Shown piece after piece: positions 56,405-64,000 of a stretch of 64,000 nucleotides of DNA. The notes under the pieces are model-generated. The model saw only the letters and a list, made by a program, of their open reading frames with translations, ran no database searches and was not told the DNA's origin. Positions within the stretch are counted from its first letter, which is position 1. The number at the start of each line of letters is the position of its first letter. The stretch comes from Polyodon spathula (lineage: Eukaryota; Chordata; Actinopteri; Acipenseriformes; Polyodontidae), in the NCBI RefSeq assembly GCF_017654505.1, contig NC_054534.1, forward strand, positions 18,175,193 to 18,239,192. Direction: 5' to 3'. The position numbers and the translations under genes were made by a program.

Positions 56405-56580
56405 AATACAATATCTAGAGCCTATTGCACATAAGTGGTTTAAAAAAGCCAGGTTTAGTTTAAGTTATCTGGTTTGAGTTAGCAGATATCATTTAGCAGG
56501 CTAACTTTGTTGCAAGAACGTAGACTGAATTTAAATTAATCTAGATAACTCAAGACAGTTTAATGTTTCTATCTATGCGC
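56405..56580 (+). mobile_element. Possible MITE fragment
   Basis: GAGCCTATTGCACATAAGTGG followed by TTAAAAAAGCCAGG has the style of Harbinger-type MITE ends, and the second half repeats TAACTCAAGACAG-like motifs inverted to GTTATCTGGTTTGAG. The evidence is weak. Confidence 0.3.
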
Positions 56581-57023
56581 GTGGAACCAGCTGTTTGAGT
56601 GTGTTGTCATGGTAATCTTTATTAACGGTCATCTGTAAAAATGGAGACGAAGGGGTTACTTTTTTTACTGCTTCCGAGCAACAGATTTTAGTTTCAGCAT
56701 ATGATAATGTTAAAGATTTTATTTTTAGCCCTGCCTTTATTATTTATATGATATATTATTTAGATATTTATATCCCGCTGTATTTTGAATAATAGAAAAT
56801 TAGGTTTAGTTATAGCTTATAGACATACTATCCTAAAGAATTTATAGACAGTACTATTTTTATTTCAATCCACCACGATGGGAAACCCTATATAAGTAAA
56901 AAATGTATTAATAATAATGAAACATGAAAAATTACAATAATGATAATGAAAAAATAACAACAATGAAAAATAAAAAAATATGTACTATATAGATGTTTTT
57001 GCATTATTTTAACATAACATTGA
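56581..57023. other. No gene recognised
   Basis: AT-rich with an AATAATGAAAA-type low-complexity stretch near 56915-56975. Confidence 0.5.
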
Positions 57024-57262
57024 GGCAGTGTGGTCCAGTGGTTAAAATCTAGGGCTTGTAACCAGAAGGTCACTGGTTCAAATCACCTCTGCCACTGATT
57101 GACTCACTGTGTGGCACTGTGCAAGTCATTTAGCCTCCTTGCGCTCCATCCTGCAGATGAGATGTTAAATCAATGTCCTGTTGTAAGTGACTACCTCACA
57201 CCCTACTTCTGTAAAGTGCTTTGTGATGGTGGTCCACTATGAAAGGTGTTATATATATATAA
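57024..57262 (+). mobile_element. V-SINE-type tRNA-derived SINE
   Basis: The head has TGGTCCAGTGGTTAAA (A box) and GGTTCAAATCACC (B box, 57075-57087). A conserved central part includes GATGAGATGTTAAATCAATG followed by CCTG, and the 3' part GTAAAGTGCTTTGTGATGG ... ACTATGAAAGGTGTTATATA is the usual V-SINE/L2-like tail. It ends in a TA repeat. Full length and rather well preserved compared with the SINE at 47555. Confidence 0.85.
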
Positions 57263-58289
57263 ACAGTACCTTTCAAACAGCAATATCATCCATGAAGTAA
57301 TTGTAATCTTATTTGTAGCATAAAATAAGTTTTAAATTAACAAAAACCGAAATCTACCATGGCTATCTAGCACCCCCACTGAGCACTATTGAGGGGCACA
57401 ATACGAAGATGGTATTTTACTCTTTGCTATTTGCATAGAATACTTTCTTGTCAAATGATATAGGATATAGTTGTAATTATTTTATGTGTGAAATAAACAG
57501 TGCAGAAATTTGAATAAGGTGAATTGCAAAAAAATATTTTTTAAAAGCTGTGTTAATAATAAAAAACAGTAATATTCGTGCATATTGAGAAATTATAGTA
57601 TAGTAACCTTACTCTGGAAAGAAATTAAATTGGGACAATAAATTTACTTTAATGTTACTAAAAGACATTGTAGCATTCTAAACATACATAATTTATATAT
57701 TTTTAAACAGATTTTAAATGCACAAGGATTGCATTATTATTGAAAGTTTCCAACCGTTCATCTTCTTGGATCCCTGGAGAGTTCCTCTCTCATGTTTAGT
57801 TTGTGCCTGTGTGATCTTCCTTTCTGCAAGGCTGATGTCAGATCTTGACCTGGTCATTGGAGCGACATGGCCTGGCTACTTCCCTGCCTACATATCTGAA
57901 ACATACTGAAGCTTGATCTCCGAAGAACAAAATCAGATCTCCAATTAAAGAAAATATATATTTCATCAATCCCCAGTCCCCAGATTTTGATAAATCTGAT
58001 AAATCTGCTCCTGATCACTCGTTTTATCACCAAACACCTCAAAACATGCTCCAGCTTCCATTCCCCAAGTCAACAGGGGGTTGTAAGCAGTGAGCCAAGC
58101 ATACAGATAACAATTGGGGAGAAAACCAGGGTAAAAAATTGGAGACAACTTAATTTATATACATATGTATATAAAACTATAATATACTGAAAGAAAAAAC
58201 TATAATAGATTCCTAGAATATTATTTTGGTTACTAAATTTAAAAAAAAAAAAAAAAAAAAAGCTCTGCAAATGTCCGTGATATTCTTTG
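57263..58289. other. No gene recognised; A run at 58239-58261
   Basis: Short ORFs at 57718-58190 on both strands carry no known domain. Confidence 0.45.
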
Positions 58290-58532
58290 AGCGCTAAATG
58301 CGGTAGCAGCTATCTTGTTTGTTTGTGTCTGTGTTATCTCTGTGGTATAGGGGCTATGTGTATTGCTCAGATCTGCCCTTTTTTTGGCTTCTCTCCGCTC
58401 CTATTGGTCTCACTCGGCCATTGAAAGGTTTTTTTTTTCTACTTTTTCCGGAGAAAAAACTACCAGAGACCTGTGCTTGATGTCTTTTTAATGATGTCAG
58501 ACAGGGTCCGACATCGGATCGGAAAGGGTTAA
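58290..58532 (-). mobile_element. piggyBac-like MITE end at TTAA
   Basis: On the minus strand it starts TTAACCCTTTCCGATCCGATG followed by TCGGACCCTGTC and ACATCATTAAAAAGACATC. A TTAA plus CCCTTT start with a GTCCGACATCGGA palindrome suits piggyBac-type elements. The opposite end is not found. A second TTAAC follows at 58537. Confidence 0.5.
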
Positions 58533-59687
58533 CAGTTAACCATATAAATCATTTTATCTCCAATGTGGAAGTCCACAGATGTAATTAGTGTACATAATTA
58601 ACTAGAGGAAAATCATCTGTTTTTATTAAAATAAATGGAAAATGTACCATTTTCAAAATCAAAGATGGTTTTGAGATAGAAAGAAATGTAGGATGTACAG
58701 TTAAAATCACGTGAGGTTTATATACTGCACTGCTGAGACCTCACTTTGAATTATAATACTTTTTAATACTGTTGGCATTGTCACAAAAAAGTGATCATGA
58801 ATGTTTAAAAGTCTGTATTTCATTGTTATCTTTTTGCTGTGACCTTATGAGAACTTCCATTTTTATCTTACTCCCCATCAGAGAACACTGCTCGCTGACA
58901 AGAATGCAAATCCCTACTGCAAGTCTGCAGGGAACTCCAGTGCAGGAATGCTCTGAGGGTCATGTTTAACACAGTCTTGCAACCTGAACTAGTGGCCTTT
59001 CACTTTGAATTCCATTTTCTTAACTTCACATGTTAAAAGCATTATCGATTATCTACCTCATGTGTACCAGTCAAATTACATTGGGCACTAGGTTTTCTTT
59101 ATTTTATTTACTCATTTATTCATTTTATAAAATATTCTGTACTATTTGTTAGTTAGAGTACCCTACCTCGATAAAAGGTTGTTGGAGTCCCAGATCCCCT
59201 TTAGTCAAGCCCCTGTGGTATAAACTAAGTACTCTGGTTCGGTAGATTTGCATTGTGTGTGAACAAGTATCATACACTCTAAGTTTGTTTTGATAACGCT
59301 TTACATTGAGTGATCATTGAGTACACTATAATTGCACTGAAATTACAAAATAATTACAGTTTAAATAATTAAGCATGATGTATTGCAATTACTCAACCTT
59401 ATGTGTAATTACTGTGCTATTACAAGTGTTTCAGTGTAGCTAGGGATTCGAGGGGCAGTGCATGCTTTTTGATTATGTTTTCTTATATAGCTTGAAATAT
59501 TCACATGCCTTCCTGCAAAATAACTGTACTCACCAGAGATGTAATTTGTGTCAGTTATTGATAATTTACTTTTGTTTGAGAAAAATGATCATCGTACATG
59601 TTTCCTTTCCCACTCACGAGAGACTATACCAGGTAATGGAGTGTCAGAAAGCTTTTTTTTTCAGTCCATATTGTGACAGGGGGCGCT
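58533..59687. other. No gene recognised
   Basis: AT-rich. Around 59290-59440 AATTACAAAATAATTAC-type motifs recur, probably an eroded repeat. Confidence 0.45.
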
Positions 59688-60060
59688 ATACAAATTAATT
59701 GCATAACACATAGGATCATGGGTAACCTGTAACTGGCATAAAGGGGTAATTAAACGTTGAGGGGGGGGGCTGTTATAAATGCGGGGAGAGACTGGGGTGT
59801 GCGTATGTTTGTGTAAACATAGGGGACAAGGTGTGCCGGTGGTTTGGAGGTTAGGGTCGGTGGTCACCATGACAGGGGGGCACTTCCCTGTAGTGAACCC
59901 CCTGTGCTTTTAGTGTGTTCAGGCAGACAGTATTTGGGGTCTGTGTCAAAAAACTGCTTGAGCTTTCAATGTGTGTGTTAGTGAGCTTCCTTCCTATATT
60001 GCTTTGTAAGTGTGGTTACTTCCAGGGAGTACTTTTAAGGGCTGACCATTAACCCTGTTT
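59688..60060 (+). other. Candidate LTR-like start, unproven
   Basis: TGTGACAGGGGGCGC start, a G-rich run at 59761-59769, TTATAAATG at 59774-59782 and a GC-richer body. No matching end, target duplication or second copy was found in the window. Confidence 0.3.
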
Positions 60061-60909
60061 TGTTATAATGTTTCAGACTTGTTCTTAGACATATGAAGTT
60101 CCTCTCTAATACAATGTTGTTAGCAATTTCAGTGTATATCACAGGCGATAGTTTCAATGACAAATGGTACATAAATTAAATTAAAATACAACTGATTATT
60201 AAAAACTTAATTTTTTATTTGTTATTGTATTCCCCCAGTTTGCAAATATGTGCAGTTTATTCAAAAATATGAAAATAAGTAGAGCTAGTTTGAAAAATCC
60301 TGCCTGTCTATGCTAACTTTATTTGCTGAGTATTACTATACAGCATTAGCCTACTATCATAAAACAATGTGCCTCAAACAATAATATATCTCAAAACTGA
60401 GTCTAACACTTTCACTGTTATAATCACTAAGCCATTGTAGACCTCAACTGCGACCCTGTTGCTCCACCTGCCTTTGAACTGCTTCTACCAGGTTGCACTG
60501 CTTCATTCTCCTGATAAAATGATAATTGATGCATGCTGTTTAGAGAGAAATATGACTGCTAATTTCATTAGTAAATTATTTTTACATTTGCTATGAGAAC
60601 CATTGTCAATTGTGTTTATTACTTTAATGACATATTCCATCCTACTTACACTTTGACTTTTTGTAAAAAAACGTCCTTATGTCCATCTTTCTTTTTTTGG
60701 TTGCCATTCTACTTTAGTCACCTAAAGCTAAATTGAAGAGATTAGCTAACGTTAGTTGGTTGACGATATCAAAACATGCTCACGCACACGCACTCACACA
60801 TTCTTTCCCTCTCTCTGTCTCTCTCTCACACACATAATGATTTAGCTGTGAAACAAGCTAGCTAGCCACCAAGGACGTGGCGTTATTAGCTAGCAATGGG
60901 TCGCTAACG
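60061..60909. other. No gene recognised
   Basis: AT-rich, then short CACACA and CTCTCT patches near 60780-60835. Confidence 0.5.
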
Positions 60910-60956
60910 TAATAAACCTACCTACCTACCCATTAGGTAGGTAGGTAGGTTTATTA
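60910..60956. repeat. Perfect 20-bp inverted repeat built from ACCT units
   Basis: TAATAAACCTACCTACCTAC at 60910-60929 is exactly inverted at 60937-60956, with a 7-base loop. It looks like an (ACCT)n microsatellite that was copied as its inverse. Confidence 0.92.
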
Positions 60957-61066
60957 CCTTCAGCCCAGGCACCTGGCTTTCATTCAGTCAGTGGCTCACA
61001 CTCATATCACGCTGACTGGCAAGCGGCAACTTCAGATGAGCGTCTTTCCAGAGTCCAGCCTAAGCC

Positions 61067-61130
61067 AGCGGTTCTCAAGCTTTTATTACTCACCAGCCAC
61101 TGTTATATCTGCCCCCCCTTTTTAATTTAA
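61067..61130 (+). mobile_element. hAT-like terminal fragment
   Basis: CAGCGGTTCTCAAGCTTTTA followed by ACTCACCAGCC is the common CAG(C/T)GGTTCTCAA hAT-type start. It is cut by the following microsatellite. Confidence 0.5.
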
Positions 61131-61132
61131 CT

Positions 61133-61134
<2 letters not shown>

Positions 61135-61220
<86 letters not shown>
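61135..61220. repeat. (TA)n(GA)n compound microsatellite
   Basis: About 16 TA and 25 GA units. Confidence 0.97.
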
Positions 61221-61224
<4 letters not shown>

Positions 61225-61593
61225 AAGCAAAAGGCAGCGAGCCCTTTAATGAATGGCGCCGGAGTACGAAAAACTACACACCCCAGGAAGCTCAGTGCCC
61301 TCGTTAAGGAATAGGCGGGGTTGGGCAGCTTAAAAGAAAACCAGGCAGAACAGTCGGGGGCGTGGTCGGTAGTTGTGTGTTGTAGCTTTGTGTTGTAGCT
61401 GTGGGAAACACCACCTGACTTTTCAGCGTGGAACGTCTTTTTGGAATCTTTTTTCACTTTGTTGGTTGGAATTTTCAGGAAAGAAAAATACTAAGTATGC
61501 GATTTAGTACTGTTACTACCAGAAAGTATAAGTGCAGCTTTAGGAATATCTCTGTTGTGAGACATGTTGTTTTGTGAGCGTGTTTTGTTTTTA

Positions 61594-61884
61594 TTTGGCC
61601 AATGCGCCATTTATTTTGAATGCTTTATTACCAATGTGAAGTTGTGGAATGCACCCTGCTCGTGGCGTAACACCACATGCTCACCCTAATACAAACGACA
61701 AGGAACTGTTTGTTGGAAAGCACTGTTTATTGTTTTGTTTGGCCAATGCATCGTTTTTTTTTTTTTTAATTCCTTATTACCAATGTGAAGTTGTTGAATG
61801 AACCCTGCTCGTGGCGTAATACCACACGTACAACTTAATTTCAAATGACAAGGGACTGTTTGTTGGAAAGGACAGTTTATTGTT
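61594..61884 (+). repeat. Two tandem copies of an about 145-bp unit
   Basis: TTGGCCAATGC ... TTATTACCAATGTGAAGTTG ... CCCTGCTCGTGGCGTAA ... GACTGTTTGTTGGAAAG-type blocks occur once in 61594-61738 and again in 61739-61884, with scattered substitutions and a T-run expansion in the second. Confidence 0.9.
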
Positions 61885-62051
61885 CACCACCACCTTGGTT
61901 ATAGTCTGCGATGTCTGCGGGGGTTGGTCTTCCCTCTTGAACTGACATAGTGGAGTAAAACACTGTTATACCATTTCTGATCTTGTTGTGGAAACTTACA
62001 ACCCTGTTGTCCCAGTGGAACACTCTGTTTGCTTGCTTGTTGCCGGACTTC

Positions 62052-62402
62052 CATGTGTACCTGTTCTGCTCAATCAGAGGGAGATATCAACCGGTACCTA
62101 CCTGTGTACCTGTTCTGCTCCAGCAGAAGGAGCTATCAACTGCTACCTACCTGTGTAACTGTTCTGCTCCACCAGAGGGAGCTATCAACCACTACCTACT
62201 TGTGTAACTCTTCTGCTCCACCTTAGGGAGCTATCAACCGCCACCTACTTGTGTCCCTGTTCTGCTCCACCAGAGGGAGCTATCAACTGCTACTCTCCTG
62301 TGTACCTGTTCCGCTCCACCAGAGGGATCCATCAACCATTATTTACCTGTGTTCCTGTCGGGCCCCACCAGAGAGAGAGAGGGGGCTCCAACCACTACTC
62401 AC
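62052..62402 (+). repeat. 49-bp minisatellite, about seven units
   Basis: The unit has CTGTGTACCTGTTCTGCTCC, then ACCAGAGGGAGCTATCAAC, then a ~10-base end. Period 49 is not a multiple of three, so ORFs across it change peptide from unit to unit. The last unit is expanded by a GAGAGAGAGG patch. Confidence 0.92.
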
Positions 62403-62740
62403 CAGTGATCCTGAATTAACCTAGAGAGGGACAAAAAGTGAGTTTATTTAGTTGCCCGTACAGGACATGTTTCGTGTTGAAATAAAGAACTGCGTAAATG
62501 TTGTAAATAAAAGTTATTCACCTGAGAGCGCTGTGTGTCCATCACCGTCTGTCTGCACCAAGAAAACCCATCTTATTGGGCAGCACATTACCGTAAATAT
62601 ATTTATTATTGCCTATATAATATAGTGTATTTAGTTAGCCTCCTGGATAGTCACACTGTTTATTTTGGAGGCGGGAAGAGCAACGAAGGGATCGTGAGAG
62701 AGTTAACACTTTGTGGTGCGGATATGGTTGACATGTCAAC

Positions 62741-63122
62741 CAGTTTTAAATAACTTTAGCATAACCGAGGCAGAAGTGTTAAAGGGACTAGGAGCTCTTA
62801 AAATAAACAAATCCCCTGGGCCGGGTGAGATCCTCCCAATAGTACTCAAAGAAATGAAAGAAGTTATTTACAAACCGCTAACCAAATGGAGATTAGACAA
62901 AGGGGCACTCAGAACAGAAAATAGGAGGCACTTTTTTACACAGAGAATTGTGAGGGTCTGGAATCAACTCCCCAGTAATGTTGTTGAAGCTGACACCCTG
63001 GGATCCTTCAAGAAGCTGCTTGATGAGATTCTGGGATCAATAAGCTACTAACAACCAAACGAGCAAGATGGGCCGAATGGTCTCCTCTCGTTTGTAAACT
63101 TTCTTATGTTCTTATGTTCTTA
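62741..63122 (+). mobile_element. CR1/L2-like LINE copy d, internally deleted
   Basis: A short N-terminal reverse transcriptase piece (EAEVLKGLGALKINKSPGPG) is joined near 62885 directly to the 3' end (KWRLDKGALRTENRRHFFTQ). About 1.1 kb of reverse transcriptase present in copy a is missing. The join is in frame: one ORF (62713-63051) crosses it and ends at the normal LINE stop. The 3' end is the best preserved in the window, with GGGCCGAATGGTCTCCTC and TTATGTTC repeated at the terminus, as in CR1-type elements. GTTGACATGTCAAC, a perfect 14-base palindrome, lies right at the 5' junction. Confidence 0.88.
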
Positions 63123-63164
63123 TAAAATCACTTGACAAAAGACGTTTCAGATTTATCAAAATTA

Positions 63165-63240
63165 TTGGTAGGGACAATTCAATGGTCCCTTGACATTGGT
63201 AGGGACATGTCCCTACTGTCCCTAGCTACATCTACGCCGT
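63165..63240 (-). mobile_element. DNA-transposon-like end with AGGGAC repeats
   Basis: On the minus strand it starts CAACGGCGTAGATGTAGCTAG, then AGGGAC/GTCCCT motifs in both directions, including the perfect palindrome TAGGGACATGTCCCTA at 63200-63215. It is wedged between the LINE end and the piggyBac fragment. Superfamily not assigned. Confidence 0.4.
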
Positions 63241-63475
63241 TGAACTCCTGGGTACTTTACAAAGAATGCACAGAGAAGAATTTACCAAGGAGTGAATATA
63301 TTTTACAGTTGGCACAGGAACTTTGCAAGAAACATTTGGAACAGAGGAAGACTGCCAAAGCTGGCAGTCCCGCTGAGAGCAATAAGAGACACCAATACCA
63401 GGTTGGCAAGTGCAACAAAAATAAAACTTTGCCAGCTGTGCAGAAAGGCAGTGTGGAGAAGTGCATTATCTGAGT
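63241..63475 (+). pseudogene. piggyBac transposase C-terminal fragment (PGBD4-like)
   Basis: The frame reads NSWVLYKECTEKNLPRSEY then ILQLAQELCKKHLEQRK, followed by KAGSPAESNKRHQYQVGKC. This is the layout of the last part of piggyBac-family transposases: N-(A/S)-W-hLY, a helical stretch, then a Cys-rich zinc-binding tail. The tail (CQLCRKAVWRS) is in a second frame, so there is a frameshift near 63430, and one expected Cys is Trp. Upstream catalytic parts are absent. AATAAA signals (63535, 63643) and an A run at 63665-63680 follow, as at the end of a transcript. Confidence 0.72.
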
Positions 63476-63771
63476 TCATTGTGAACAGCCTTAGATTCAG
63501 GTAAAGGAATACCCTTTTGTCAAAAAAAAGAAAAATAAATTAGACTTTTTTTTATAACTTCTTGTGCTGTGCGCTTCTATAAAATGTTTTTTTTTCTAAA
63601 TTTATTTATCTATGTTGTTCAGTTGCTTTTGCTCATCTGAAAATAAACCGATTGCTGTTAAAGTAAAAAAAAAAAAAAAAGTACTGTATGTTGTAAACCG
63701 ATGTCTGTTCAGATGTTTATTTATTTACATTTACTTGTTTTGATTTGTAAAATAAATGTGTATATATATAT
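63476..63771. other. AT-rich 3'-flank with poly(A) signals
   Basis: AAATAAATTAG (63533-63543), AAATAAACCG (63642-63651) and an A run. Nothing coding. Confidence 0.5.
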
Positions 63772-64000
63772 TGTGAGATAGCAGGGAGGGGGTTAAAATC
63801 CTTCCCTGCTAAAAACCTTGTGAGAATGCACATTTGGGTGTTATGGGGTTTAATTGTGTAATTGTTTTATTGTTTAGTAATCCCTTGTACCTGGTGGTAA
63901 TTGTAAATTAGAGCCAGGTGCAGGGTATTTAAGAGAGGCAGCCAGTCTGTACCAGGCTGCTGCTGAGAGAAGAGCCCGACTGTGTGAGCGAGCAGTCGTA
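63772..64000 (+). mobile_element. LTR, family B, cut by the window end
   Basis: Starts TGTGAGATAGCAGGGAGG. A hairpin (GCAGGGAGG...CCTTCCCTGC) lies at 63781-63809, then the pre-TATA palindrome and TATTTAAG. It matches 22867-23095. Its right boundary and any internal region lie beyond the window. Confidence 0.8.
63882..63933 (+). promoter_or_regulatory. LTR-B palindrome plus TATA box (copy 2)
   Basis: CCCTTGTACCTGG pairs with CCAGGTGCAGGG with one bulge or mismatch. The loop contains AATTGTAAATTAG, and TATTTAAG begins right after the stem. Confidence 0.75.

Larger units (their letters stand above)
61300..62545 (+). other. Transcript- or LTR-like unit with tandem repeats, unclassified
   Basis: Higher GC than its flanks. 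TTAAAAG near 61331 could serve as a TATA box. A 145-bp duplication and a 49-bp minisatellite follow, then AATAAAG (62480) and AATAAAAG (62506) signals and a GTGTCCATCACCGTCTGTCTG end, resembling the poly(A)-U5 part of the LTRs here. No TG...CA boundaries or direct repeats were secured. Confidence 0.35.

Overview
The window reads as vertebrate nuclear DNA dominated by transposable elements. It is AT-rich, contains long dinucleotide and trinucleotide microsatellites, and carries several element classes: CR1/L2-like LINEs, LTR elements, Tc1, pogo, hAT and piggyBac relatives, and tRNA-derived SINEs. There are no long host ORFs, operons, ribosome binding sites or CRISPR arrays. The CR1-like tail (GGGCCGAATGGCCTCCTC followed by TTATGTTC repeats) together with V-SINE-type and fish-type SINE tails suggests a ray-finned fish, perhaps a non-teleost lineage such as sturgeon, paddlefish or gar. 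The lineage is an inference from repeat style, not a demonstrated identity.

Layout. 1-5.8 kb: telomere-like hexamers, a pogo-like end and a roughly 1 kb piggyBac-type non-autonomous element (2419-3399). 5.9-8.1 kb: the 3' part of a GC-rich LTR element with a proline-rich repeat ORF, then a solo LTR (7791-8138). 11.8-15.0 kb: two LTRs of one family flanking a broken coding remnant. 15.3-20.3 kb: two decayed CR1-like LINEs with a pogo remnant between them. 20.5-23.2 kb: an antisense solo LTR, a dispersed repeat, a large foldback and another LTR. 25.3-27.7 kb: the best preserved element, a two-LTR non-autonomous retrotransposon with a tRNA-Leu primer site, a zinc-knuckle gag-like ORF and GC-rich tandem arrays. 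29.5-33.8 kb: two broken Tc1 elements and a LINE carrying insertions. 36.6-39 kb: a terminal-inverted-repeat element with a palindromic set of subterminal repeats, and a solo LTR. 42.6-50 kb: foldbacks, one candidate host exon, a hAT transposase pseudogene, SINEs, a 5S rRNA fragment and a DNA element split by a solo LTR. 54-64 kb: a second candidate exon, a V-SINE, a minisatellite-bearing transcribed-looking unit, an internally deleted LINE, a piggyBac transposase tail and an LTR cut by the window end.

Main result. Five LTR families were delimited mostly from exact 5-bp target duplications (GCAAC, CACCC, ATCCC, GTGTC, ATGGG, CAGAT). Although their sequences differ, all share one promoter layout: a palindromic stem with ATTAG in its loop, placed at or just upstream of the TATA box. 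Three of the families also share an upstream GCAGGG-type hairpin. This points to a common, mostly non-autonomous LTR lineage using a conserved structured promoter. The only host-gene evidence is two short exon-like segments with strong splice signals (43321-43392 minus, 54346-54495 plus); neither gene is recognised.
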